Assembly (NCBI RefSeq): GCF_010183535.1
Contig: NC_071332.1
Span: 15,810,001 to 15,874,000 of the forward strand
Direction of reading: 5' to 3'
Length of the DNA: 64,000 nt
Origin: Caenorhabditis remanei
Lineage: Eukaryota; Nematoda; Chromadorea; Rhabditida; Rhabditidae
This document shows positions 12,792 through 23,739 of this stretch, piece by piece. Both the position numbers and the translations under genes were made by a program. The notes under the pieces were generated by a model. The model did not search any database. It worked only from the letters and a program-made list of their open reading frames with translations, and was not told the DNA's origin. Positions within the stretch are counted from its first letter, which is position 1. Each line of letters starts with the position of its first letter.

Positions 12792-13573
12792 GATGATACC
12801 GTAATCCCCTATTTGTTTTCTGTGAAATTTTTTATTGTGCCTTATTTTCCCCCTCTTTTTATCTGAAAATGTGTGTAAAAATGATCATTATTTATTATTG
12901 TATCATTAGATATTTATGAAATTGTTTTGCTGTGAAAATTAGGATTGTGCGACACCTCCTTACTGTACTTTGCTTCAATCAGCTGTAACTGTCTAGGGAG
13001 GCCTCGTACAAAAAAGTGGTTAACTAGAAAAAGAATAAGAGTAACATTTTGAGCATTTTATCAGTTGACCACTTTTTTGTATGAGCGCTCCCTGGCGAGA
13101 TATAACTTGAAAAAGCAATTGAACACATTTCAGAGTGAATTCAGGTGATTTAACTTTGAATAGCTAAAACTTTCCTGAAATGACTTGTATCAAAAGATGG
13201 TCAACTGCAAAATTGATTTCTCGGGATGGCAGACTACAAGATTTTACATTATGGAGAGATTTGAGTTACCCAAATCAAATTCGATTCAAAAAATGATGGT
13301 TTCTTGGAATTTTCAGACAATCTAGATATATTTCAGATCCCCTCAAAATTAGTATCCTTGTTGTAAATCACAATTTTATTGTCTTAAAATCAGTAAAAAT
13401 TAAATCAACAATAGAAACATAGGTCGAAAATAAAGTTACAACAGAAATACAAATTGGATTAAATATTGAAAATAGTGAAAGTCAAATAGATAAATTATTG
13501 ATAAATTATCTTGATTCAATTAATTGTGATATTTTTGATTATTCGTGGTGTTTGAAGTCTTCAATACGGTGAT
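12792..13573. other. Intergenic, with a small foldback
   Basis: Between the YIF1 homolog and the PPxY gene. About 12990-13095 forms an inverted pair: GTACAAAAAAGTGGTTAACT against GTTGACCACTTTTTTGTATG. It resembles the inner arms of the larger foldback family at 16 kb and elsewhere. No coding exon seen. Confidence 0.5.
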
Positions 13574-15294
13574 TCATTCAACATTTGTGGGCTGGTCGCG
13601 TCGGATAAGGCTCTGTCTGCCTGGAAAAGGGAACAGATTCTAAATTGTAAGGGCTACTATCCAGTATTTGTTCTATTCAAATGCACACGAAAAAGTTTGA
13701 AAATAACAATGAAAGTTTCTAAATTTCCCCCCACATTTCTCACCTCTTCGCATTTCATTTCGTCCCAATGCTCCTCTTCTTCCTGGAGGTCCTACTCTTA
13801 TGGTACGATTTTGGATCTGTGGCGGAACGACGTTTGACACCTGTCGGCCTTGTCCTTGGTAGGTTCTTCTTGAACGATTTACACGTGTACGAGCTCTATA
13901 GGGGACGTTTGGGGGTGTTGATCTGTAGTCATCACGTGCTTCATTCACTCGCCAACGTTCAGCACGATCCAGGTTGGCTTGTCGAATCGGGTTGGCCGAT
14001 GGAGCTGGAGTGATTGGTCGAGCAATCTCGTTGGTGGGTGGAACCGGATTGATTTGTTGAGGGGATCCGGCCGCCACGTCAGCTGGAAAATTTATTTATT
14101 TATTTTGATCTATCTATTATCACACGTCGAAGTTGATCAATTTTACAGCACAAACTAGGATCTATTTTGATCTACCCTCGCAATTTACCGCAGCTGGTTT
14201 TTGTTAACGCACAAGAATTAATTAAAATTTGCTGGAGAAGCAAACAAGTAGATCAAAAAATGCAACCTGTTTTTGATCTATTCATTTGAAAAGGTAGATC
14301 AAATTTGATCTACAAAATGAACATTGAAACCGTGTCCTGAGATTACAAAACCCGGAGATCACAAGGCGCGAGCAGTTTGGCGAGCAGTTAAAAATGGTTT
14401 CCTATTTGAAAGTTTTCCTATACACAGTCTCCCAAACTCCGAAAAAGAACTGCGAGGAAATTTTTGATCTACCCTCATGAAACGAAAAATTTGAGAAATT
14501 AGCAGGTCTAGAACATTATTTATTTAATTTTTAGCGTAAAGCTTAAGGTCAGAAGTAAGAAAATTTCAGTTTTAGAAATATTTTGAGTGCAAGGTTTGTT
14601 CACATTTCTGTACGACGGGTTTTCAATTTGCTCATTAGTTTTTGAGAAAATAACAAAAAACTGAAAAATATTCGGAGTTTGATCGATTTCTCGATAACTA
14701 ATGAGCAAATTGAAAACCCGTCGTACAGAAATGTGAACAAACCTCCGGAGCACGTTTTGAGCTATCATTCGGTGGATAATGTTAAAAAATGAACAAATCC
14801 CGTAGATTTTTCCGAGATTAAAATGAAACATCACTGTTTCGGCTTGAAATAATATATAAAACCAGGATTTTTTGGATTGAATGGGTGGATAATGCACTCA
14901 AAATATTTCTAAAACTGAAATTTTTTTGATTCTGACCTTAAGCTTTACGCTAAAAATTAAATAAATAATGTTCTAGACCTGCTAATTTCTCAAAGTTTTC
15001 GTTTCATGAGGGTAGATCAAAAATTTCCTTGAAGTTCTTTTTCGGAGTTTGGGAGACTGTGCTATATTCAAAGTACTCACATCTTCGAGCCGTCTGCGCG
15101 ACACGGACGGTGTTCCCTTGGGGTTCCGCAACGACGGCTTCCGAGTATGTTGGTGGAGGGGGCCCCGGTTGCTCAGAATAGCCGGGCGGCGCTCCTTGAG
15201 AAGTAGAAGGAGCTGATATCTCACCGTTGTTCGAAGTCGCTGAGTTGTTGTTTGTATTGGCGGGGTCCTCGTTTCTTGAGAAACATGTTCCCAT
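13574..15294 (-). CDS. Small PPxY protein with N-myristoylation-type start
   Basis: Unrecognised family, 199 residues, three exons: 15294-15081, 14082-13744, 13620-13574, in frame across both junctions. It begins MGTCFSRN: Gly2, Ser6 and Cys4 fit N-myristoylation plus palmitoylation, so a membrane-anchored protein is likely. Residues 30-60 are Pro-rich with PPGYSE and PPPTYSEA, which match PPxY ligands for WW domains such as those of Nedd4-type ubiquitin ligases. The middle (VNRSRRTYQGQGRQ) and the C-terminal half are basic. Intron 1 contains a 639-bp foldback transposon. A broken copy of exon 1 with its upstream flank sits at 30101. Function is inferred from motifs only; it could be a membrane adaptor for a ubiquitin ligase. 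Confidence 0.7.
14423..15061. mobile_element. Foldback transposon with CTATA target duplication
   Basis: Arms of about 169 bp (14423-14591 and 14893-15061) are near-perfect inverted copies beginning CACAGTCTCCCAAACTCCG. A second inverted pair lies inside (about 14594-14643 and 14698-14744). Flanks are CTATA on both sides (14418-14422, 15062-15066). The paralogous pseudogene at 30.3 kb continues from GTGAG directly into AAATAGGAAACC, as if the site were empty. No coding capacity. Confidence 0.75.
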
Positions 15295-15340
15295 TCTGGA
15301 TGAAACGAGATGAGTTACGTTAATTCCTATTTTTTAAAGA

Positions 15341-15345
<5 letters not shown>

Positions 15346-15402
<57 letters not shown>
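15346..15402. repeat. (GA)n microsatellite
   Basis: About 28 uninterrupted GA units, some 50 bp upstream of the PPxY gene start. The duplicated segment at about 30.05 kb lacks the expansion. Confidence 0.95.
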
Positions 15403-15405
<3 letters not shown>

Positions 15406-15785
15406 TGCAAGAAATCGGTAGATCCGAAAAATAAAAATGTACGTATTCATGGTGACTGACTGATGGTCCATTAATTTCCACAGGAATTTGATCTACGGAA
15501 ACGTTTTTCAAATTTGAGGTTGGCTGGTTGTGTAGGTCAAAACAAAAATTTTCCCGTGTTGACAAGAGATCAAATGAAAACCACGGAATGGCAGGTCTAA
15601 TTTTAATTAAGATCTTCTCTGTTAGTTTCAATTTGAAGTGCTGAAGCAAAACCGACAGTCGCACTGTTCAATGAAGGGAAAAATTCAATTCGATTTTTCG
15701 AAAAACGTAATAAAAAACAAAAAGTTAGTGTTTAAAGCAGTTTCCGATAACTTCTTTGACTAAACTGGTTTTCAGACCTACACTA

Positions 15786-16228
15786 CCGTCCAAAAGGTTG
15801 TAAACTTTGGGCGTTTTCAGTTGAAGTTAGCCAACTTTGAGAGTGTGTCCAGGTAATTCTGATGATCCGATCAAGTAGATTTTCAATGAATTATACAGAT
15901 CAAAGGTAAAGCTCCATTTTTGTAGTTGACAACTTTTTTGTACAGACACTCCCTAGCAAGTTACACATCGACAAAGTAGATTACTCCTTCAAATTGACCA
16001 ATTGCAGTGGAAAATAGTCCAATTTTTGAGCTATCGTCTTAAAACGACCATAACTTTCTAGGGAGTGTCCGTACAGGAAAGTTGTCAACTACAAAAATGA
16101 AGATCTATCTTAGTTCTGTATTATTCATTAAACATCTACTTGATGGGATCATCAGAATTACCTGGACACACTCTCAAAGTTGGCTGATTTCAACTGAAAA
16201 CGCCCAAAGTTTACAACCTTTTGGACGG
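15786..16228. mobile_element. Large palindromic (foldback) element, copy 1
   Basis: Ends CCGTCCAAAAGGTTGTAAAC and its inverse; inner arms carry the shared word AAGTTGTCAACTACAAAAAT and its inverse. Arms of roughly 160-170 bp enclose a spacer of about 100 bp. Noncoding. Same family as the copies at 16241, 29207, 44044 and 60429, though its tips differ from the CCGTGCAG type. Confidence 0.75.
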
Positions 16229-16240
16229 TACTGTACACTA

Positions 16241-16668
16241 CCGTGCAGTAAGATACACAACTTGACGTTTTCGTCCTGAGAAGTATGTACTTTGAGAAGG
16301 GGTTACGGTATCAGTGATTGTCTCACAGAGGGAATTATGTATAATCCATACAGAACAAAAGTAGAGCTTCATTTTTGTAGTTGACAACTTTTTTGTGCGA
16401 GCACTTCCTAGCAAGTTTCATATCGACAAAATATTTTCTCCCTTTATTTCAGAGCAAAATGATTTTTGAGCTGTTGTCTAAAAATGACCATAACTCTCTA
16501 GGGAGTGTCCGTACAAAAAAGTTGTCAACTACAAAAATGAAGTTCTACCTTTGTTCCGTATGGTTTAAACATAATTTACTGTGTGGGATTATCATTGATA
16601 CTGTAAGAACTTCTCAAAGTTGGTCATTTTCAACTGAAAAAGGTCAAATTGTATTTCTCACTGCACGG
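16241..16668. mobile_element. Large palindromic (foldback) element, copy 2
   Basis: Tips CCGTGCAGTAAGATA and CTCACTGCACGG. The arms include GTAGTTGACAACTTTTTTGT and its inverse, around a spacer of 60-70 bp. Lies end to end with copy 1, upstream of the PPxY gene. Confidence 0.75.
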
Positions 16669-17122
16669 TACAGTAAGAGCAAACCTAAATGATTATATTC
16701 TATGCACTGCAACTTGAGATTGTCTCAATGATACGCCGTACTTGGGCAGATACCAGGGGGCCAGAGTGTTCAGCAACAACGTAAACAACTGACCTTGCCA
16801 AATGGTCAGCCTGAAAAAGGAGCGATATCTTACTGCATGGAACTGTAGTTCCAAGAGATCATGAATTTCCGTCTCAAAATTCTACTTACATATGTATACA
16901 GTATTGACCGGAATATAACATGTGTTGGCTTGTTCTGCTGAAAATCTCAAACCAACCCATATCTGATCTAAACAGTTCTGAGCTGTCGTGGAAAGTTTGA
17001 AAATTTGATAGTAGTTCATAACATGGTATCCACTTTTGAAAAATATACAGTACCGTGAGATAAGATATTCTTATTTTTTCCCGTTTCGTTGAACTCGCGT
17101 TTGGCAGTGCCCACTTCACTAA

Positions 17123-17573
17123 CAAGGGAAGTCTTTGGAGACGCCACTTTCAAACGACCTATAAATTTGATCATAGGTATTTTCGACCACGGGGAGTCCA
17201 TTTCTGCAGATGAAACCTGTTAAATATCTCTGCGAGCCGAGAGATGAGCTCTCAAACTTTTCATGTTGATAAGCTTTTTCACGTGGAATTCCAAATCGAC
17301 AAGTAGTATACACACGATATTCTCATTTTTGCATCGTACAAGCACAGGTAAACCGTTGGGAAACACAAATGGAGCCGTGCGGTGGCGTGTAAACCACCGA
17401 TTTGGAATTCCACGTGAAAAAGCTTATCAACATGAAAAGTTTGAGAGCTCATAACTCGGCTCACAAAGACATTTAGCAGGTTTTGACTGCAGAAATGGGC
17501 TCCTCGTGGTCGAAAATACCTATAACCAAATTTATTGGTCGTTTGAAAGTGGCGTCTCCAAAGACTTCCCTTG
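17123..17573. mobile_element. Harbinger-type MITE with TAA target duplication
   Basis: 451 bp with arms of about 175 bp (CAAGGGAAGTCTTTGGAGAC and its inverse) and TAA on both sides (17120-17122, 17574-17576). The related 3' flank of F-box copy F near 28.74 kb runs straight through this position, so the insertion is recent. A 3-bp TAA/TTA duplication is typical of PIF/Harbinger elements. No transposase. Confidence 0.65.
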
Positions 17574-17684
17574 TAAGAAAAAGTTGTTGAGAAATTTATT
17601 TTTTCACAACGGTAAAAAAAAGAAATTTTCAGTCACAGTTGATAATAAATCGATTCGAGTATAATGTCTAAACAAGTATTGTTG

Positions 17685-19318
17685 TTATCTGATATGAAAC
17701 CATCCAACATATTTATCTTCTGATATTCCAATCGTTACAATCATTCCATCTGATCGTAAAATATGATATCCATGTATAAAGGTTGTTTCACAATTGCCTT
17801 CGAAATATCCTTTGAATTGAATTGGGAAATTTCTGAATAAAATCAGTTATATAAATAGAAACTAAATAATTTAGTTCCTTACCCACAAACTACTTTTTTA
17901 CTCTTATAATCTTCTGGTTCCATGTCAATAAATTCTCCCTCGACACATGTATCAACATCGATATCTTCATTGAATTCAATGCTCATAGTCTTCCAATTCG
18001 GAGTCCATCCATCTCTCCATTTATCAATCAATAATTTGAAATCTGCCTGCCGGAAATTTGACTTATGAAGGTACAAATTCCGACATCTGGTTGTTTCTTT
18101 GGCGTTTTGTTTTTTCAGAATAGAGATCAACACATCATTTTTGGAAGAGTCGTTCGAAGTGTCCCCGGTAAACTCCAAAAAGGTACTGTGTGTTCAAGTG
18201 CATTCTCTACTCACTCTTTAGTCAGACAAAAGTAGGTGTGAACAGTGTCGACGGAAGGGTTCCAGTTAGGAAAATATATGCTCCTTATCGGTTCTGTCAT
18301 ATTCTGACATGACGATTTTGTGGCTCCGGGACATTTCGAAACCAGACATTTCGAAACCGGTAAAACGCGTATAAATTTTAGTCTAGAAAAGAGGTAATAT
18401 TATGGTTCCGAGGGTCCGGGGTTCGACGCCGGACCTGGCATAACTTTTTTGCTTTCCGTTATTGGCATTTTGGTACGAATCTGACAACCAGGGTTCGATC
18501 CCCACTGGTGGCAAAACTTTTTTATTTTTTGTTTTTCGCTTTTTGGTACCAATCTGAAGATCAAGGTTCGACCCCCACTGCAGATAAAATATTTTTGCTT
18601 TTTATTTTTCGTTTTTTTGGTATTAGTCTACGGTCGAGGGATCGACTCCGGCTGTTGGGAAAATCATTTTTATTGATTTTTTATCTTAACAAAAAACGGA
18701 CATCTCAAAAATAAAAAAAATAATTATTATTTTCCCAACATCCGGAGTCGATCCCTCGACCGTAGACTAATACCAACAATAATATTGCCTCTTTTCTAGA
18801 CTAAAATTTATACGCGTTTTACCGGTTTCGAAATGCCTGGTTTCGAAATGTCCGGTTTCGAGATGTCGCAGTTTCGAGTTGTCGCGGTTTCGAAATGTCT
18901 GGTTTCGAAATGTCCCGGAGCCGATTTTGTAGGTTTTCTCCAATAGCAAATTTTCAAGAACACTTGTTGTAATACTGACCAAAATTTGTTTTTCTTTGTG
19001 CATTTTGTTTCAGGACATTCTTCCAAGTTAAATACCCATATTTCTGACGGAAAATAAGAAAATTGAAGATATATCGCATGAACTGAAGTAATCCATACAT
19101 TGAATATAAGGAGATCCTTCTTGCATTGAGACACTGTACGAATCGACTGACATATTGATTTTGTTCTTTTACTGCAGAAGGAGAAACAAATTCTGTAAAA
19201 AAATTCATAGAGACTTTGTAGTCTTGAAAACTTACATTTCAAATGGAGTGAATAGCTTCAAAACTTCATTTAGAGCAACGGTAGGGAGCTCTAAAAGAGG
19301 GAGTTTGGATAGAGACAT
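17685..19318 (-). pseudogene. F-box/FBA_2 copy A, broken by deletions and a transposon
   Basis: Homolog of the intact copy B. Exon 1 (19318-19236) and most of exon 2 (from 19192) are in good frame, but a 601-bp element is inserted in exon 2 at 18322-18922. Exon 3 (ending near 17883) has lost its first part, so homology resumes at FTGDTSNDSSKND. It also lacks about 40 residues in the middle, since QNAKETT joins directly to RCRNLYLHKSN. Exon 4 (about 17830 down to 17685) is readable to a TAA. Reading into the element from exon 2 would append a foreign tail and stop near 18808. A second MITE sits in its 3' flank. It is unlikely to make a working protein. Confidence 0.85.
18322..18922. mobile_element. 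hAT-type MITE carrying a Pol III B-box array
   Basis: Exactly bounded: terminal inverted repeats GGCTCCGGGACATTTCGAAA and its inverse, flanked by the 8-bp duplication GATTTTGT (18314-18321 and 18923-18930), a length typical of hAT insertions. It interrupts exon 2 of F-box copy A. The inside is not transposase. GGTTCGA-type B-box words with C-rich followers recur at 18420, 18492, 18565 and 18639 (the last reads GGATCGA), 72-74 bp apart, each after a T-rich stretch. The last unit is repeated inverted near 18740-18775, next to the right arm. Confidence 0.8.
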
Positions 19319-19801
19319 TGCCATTTCTCGGTGGATGGATGGAAAATGGGGAAACGGATAATTGGGAAGAAACGTCGGGTTGAGGTATTAGGTAGAAGTG
19401 GTAGCACCTGCTCAGGCATAATTAGGGAAGAATTCCGAGATGTGACAGAGATTACGGACCAAATTCATCAAAGACGCCATCAAACGTAATAGTGCCAGTT
19501 CATTGAAATAGAGAAACTTCTGGCAATTTAAATTATTCGATGTGCCAAAAATTACAGTTTGAAATTATAATTTTATTTCAGAAAAAGATTAGGAAATGTC
19601 AAAACTAGAATACACAAAAATGCCGAAAATACTGCTAAATGAGATAGAAACGAAAATACAGTACAAAATAGATAATGTAATACGAACAAATAACAGTTCA
19701 ATGAAGAAATAAGAAACTTTATAAGATTATACGTAATTAAGTGAAGTAAAACTCAAAACAAATTGAGATTATTCTCAAAAGGTTTTTGAAATTGTGGCCA
19801 T

Positions 19802-21170
19802 TTAAAGACCCAAATCTTCATTATTTGATATGAAACTTCCAACTCTGTATTCGTCGTCTAATATTTCAATAGATGCAATCATTCCATCTGATCGTAAAAT
19901 GTGATATCCATGCATGAAGGTTGTTCCCCATTCGTCTTCAAAATATCCTTCGAATCGATTGAGTTGAATTGGGAGATTTCTGAATAAAATCAGTTATATA
20001 AATAGAAACTAAATAATTTAGTAACTTACCCACAGACTACTTTTTTACTCTTATAGTTCTCTGGTTCCAGGTCAATAAATTCTCCCTCAACACATGTATC
20101 TACATCGATATCTTCATTGAATTCAATGCTCAAAGTCTTCCAATTTGGAGTCCATCCATCTCTCCATTTATCAATCAATAATTTGAAATCTGCCTGCAGA
20201 AAATTTGACTCATGAAGGTACAAATTCTGGCATCTGGCATCCGAAATGTTTTGAAGTGTTATCCAATGTGAGTATGCAATATCCAAGGTTTCTAAGGAGT
20301 TCTTGAATTGTCCAAAGTCAAAACTGAAATCTGAACTTGGATTAATCCACAGACTCATTGTTTCTTTGGCGTTCTGATTTTTCATAATAGAGGTCAGCAC
20401 ATCATTTTTGGAAGAGTCGTTCGAAGTGTCTCCGGTTAATAGAAAATCTCGGACTGGATTACAGAACGCATCCATTATCATGTGATTTTCTTTGCCATTG
20501 TATCCATTCCATTCAAGTGAAAAGCCGTTTACGTTTTCATTGAATATTTCTGATATGTAATCAGCCAGCTTTCTTGTAGCTAATGTTAGATTGTCAGAAG
20601 TACACAGATGGAGGGAGTGACGAGTTGTTGAAGTAGTTCTGGAAAAATCATATGATAACATTGTTTTCAAGAATATCAACAACTTACCCATCGCCATAGT
20701 AGGTTTGAATAGTGTCGACGGGAGGGTTCCAGTTAGGAAAATGAATACCTTCTATCGGTTCTGCCATTTTCTGACATGACGATTTCGTAGGTTTTCTCGA
20801 ATAGCACATTTTCAAGATTCCATGGGGAAGTACTGACCAAAACTTTGTTCGCTTTGATTCCGGACATGCTTCCAAGTTAAATACCCATAGTTCTGACGGG
20901 AAAAAAGTGAATTGAAGATATATCGCATAAACTGAATCGATCCAAACAGAGAAATTATAGAGAGCTTCTTTGGATTTAGGAACTGTACGAATCGACTGGC
21001 ATATTGATTTTGCTCTTTTACTACAGAAGGAGAAGAAGATTCTGTAAAAATAAAAGTTATAAAGTTTTCCTATTCTTGAAAAATTACATTTCAAATGGAG
21101 TGAATAGCTTCAAAACTTCATTTAAAGCGACGGTAGGGAGCTCTAAAAGAGGAAATTTGGATAGGGACAT
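19802..21170 (-). CDS. F-box/FBA_2 protein, copy B
   Basis: Nematode F-box protein, presumed substrate-recognition subunit of an SCF ubiquitin ligase. Exons: 21170-21088, 21041-20688, 20638-20030, 19979-19802; open frame, 407 residues. The N-terminus (MSLSKFPLLELPTVALNEVL, then KLFTPFEM and FFSFCSKRTKSICQSI) is the F-box that would bind SKP1. The C-terminal half has the FBA_2-like pattern FLQADFKLLIDKWRDGW, then NWKTLSIEFNEDIDVD, and a last exon with HGYHILRSDGMIASI. This is the reference copy for the cluster. Upstream, within about 170 bp, is the conserved block shared by the family. Its last residues (FISNNEDLGL) differ from the shorter copies C, F and G. The family matches fbxb-type proteins in C. 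elegans; the target is unknown. Confidence 0.85.
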
Positions 21171-21745
21171 CGTCGTTTCTTGGTGGATAGATGGAAAAAG
21201 GGGAAACGGGTAATTGGAATGAAACGTCGCGTTGCATATTATTGAGGTGTAAGGCAGATGTGGAAGCACCTGCTCAGGGATAATTAGTGAAGGTTTCCGA
21301 AATGAGATTACTTACCAAATACATCAAAGACCCCGACAAACGTAATAATAACTGGTTTTCAGATCTATCTCGAAGAGATAAATTTCCGCCACAAAATTCT
21401 ATTTACATATGCATACAGGAAGGGTCAAAAATATATCATTTATTGGCTTGTTCTTCTAAAACGCTCTAATTATTTCTAATCTAAATATTGGGATTTCTGA
21501 GCTGTCATTACAAGTTTCAAAATGAGAAATTACGTCATAACATGGTGTAAGGCTTTGATATTTATACAGTATAGTTCAATAAGATATTCCGTTTTTCTTT
21601 CGTTCCGTTGAATTTGCGTTTGGCAGTGCAAACTCAAGTAAAGAAGTGTTGAGAATCTTATTTTTACAGAATAGCAAAAGACTGAAATTTTAATAGTCAC
21701 AGTTGATAGTAAACCGATTCGAGTATAATATCTGAACAATTATCG

Positions 21746-23108
21746 TTATTTTCTGATATGAAACCATCCAACTCGATATTTATCTACTGATATTCCAATC
21801 GTTGCAATCATTCCATCTGATCGTAAAATATGATATCCATGCATAAAGGTTGTTTCACAACTTATGTCAAAATATCCTTTGAATCGATTGAGTTGAATTG
21901 GGTAATTTCTGAATACAATCAGTTATGAAAATAGAAACTAAATACAAAAAACTTAGTAACTTACCCACAGACTACTTTTTTACTCTTATAATGCTCTGGT
22001 TCCAAGTCCTCGACACAGGTATCTACATCGATATCTTCATTGAGTTCAATGCTCATAGTCTTCCAATTTGGAGTCCATCCATCTCTCCATTTGTCAATCA
22101 ATAATTTGAAATCTGCCTGCAGAAAATTTGACTCATGAAGGTACAATTTTTCACATCTAACATCCAAAATGTTTTGAAATGTTATCCAATGTGAGTATGT
22201 AATATGTAAGACTTCTAAGGAATTCTTGAATTGTCCAAAGTCAAAACTGAAATCTAAACTTGGATTAATCCACAGGGTCATAGTTCTTTTGGAATTTTGA
22301 TTCTTCAAAATATAGGTCAACATATCATTTTTGGAAGAGTCGTTCGATGTGTCCCCGGTTAACAGAAAATCTTGGACTGGATTACAGAACAAATCCATAG
22401 TTATTCGATTTTGTTTGCCATTGTATCGATTCCATTCAAGTGCAAAAAGGTTCTCTTCATCATGGAATATTTCAGAAATGTAGTCAGCCAGCTTTCTTGT
22501 AACAGATGCAAGATTTTCTGAAGTATATAAATGGGAAGAGTGACGAGTTGTTAAAGTAGTTCTGGAAAAAAGAAAAGATACTGTGTGTACAAGTGCATTC
22601 ATAACTCACTCATTTGTCAGCCAGGCGTAGGTTTCAACAGTGTCGACGGCAGGGTTCCAGTTAGGAAAATGAATACCTTCTATCGGTTCTGTCTTTTTCT
22701 GACATGACGATTTTGTAGGTTTTCTCGAATAGCACATTTTCAAGAATCCATTGGGAAGTACTGACCAAAACTTGTTTCTTTTCGTATGCTTTGACTCCGG
22801 ACATGCTTCCAAGTTAAATACCCATAGTTCTGACGGGAAATAAGTGAATTGAAGATATATCGCATAAACTGAATCGATCCAAACAGAGAAATTATAGAGA
22901 GCTACTTTGCATTTAGGAACAGTACGAATTGATTGACATATCGATTTTGTTCTTTTACTACAGAAGGAGAAGAAGATTCTATGAAAAAAGGAAGTTATGG
23001 AGACTTCATATTCATGAAAACTTACATTTCAAATGGAGTGAATAGCTTCAAAACTTCATTTAGAGCAACGGTAGGAAGCTTTAAAATAGGAAATTTGGAG
23101 AGGGACAT
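21746..23108 (-). CDS. F-box/FBA_2 protein, copy C
   Basis: Exons: 23108-23026, 22978-22610, 22561-21965, 21908-21746; open frame, 403 residues ending GWFHIRK. Exon 2 is 15 bp longer than in B. Relative to B a 12-bp in-frame loss in exon 3 removes four residues, so TCVE joins directly to DLEPEHYKSK. The exon 2 acceptor is CATAG rather than the TACAG of the other copies, which is weaker but usable. Exon 2 ends at GA|GTGAGT and makes Glu at the junction where most copies make Gly. Appears functional; closest in sequence to F and G. Confidence 0.82.
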
Positions 23109-23739
23109 TGATGTTTCTTGATGGGTGAATGAAAAAGGGGGAGTAGATAATTGGAATATAACGTCATGTTGAGGTGTTAGGCAGATGTGGTAGCACCTGC
23201 CCAGGTATAATTAGTGAAGAATCAAGATGGGATTACGGACCAAATACATCAAAGACACCGTCAAATATAACAATGACAGCATCAAAAGTCCTTTTGTATA
23301 ACAAAAAAAACCTTTGTTTGGATATCAGGAAAAATCCCATAAAAACTGAGTGATTTTTCTGCTTGCAAAAGAGAAAGTCATGTGTGAAGACGTGTCAACG
23401 GAGCAATCTGAATTGGATGCATGAGCAGAAGTAGAAAGCAAATGCTTTGTATTTTCCTGATTTTCTCCTGAAATTAAATTGTAAAAAAAAAAAACTGTAA
23501 TCTTGGGCAGATCGAATATTTTAGAAAATTCTTTGCTAGCAATTTCTTTTTTTCAATGAACTGGTACTATTACGTTTGACGGTGTCTTTGATATGGGTTG
23601 GTCCGTGTTCTATTTCTCGTTCACTAATTATACCTGTCCAGGTGTTTCCACATCTGCCTAATACCTCAATAATATGCAACCTGACGTTCTATTCCAATTA
23701 TCCATTTTCTCTCTTCTATCCATCTACCAAGAAACATCA

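Noticed and set aside
14520..14897. 125-residue minus-strand frame
   Set aside because: Lies entirely inside the foldback transposon; the sequence is palindromic and encodes nothing recognisable.
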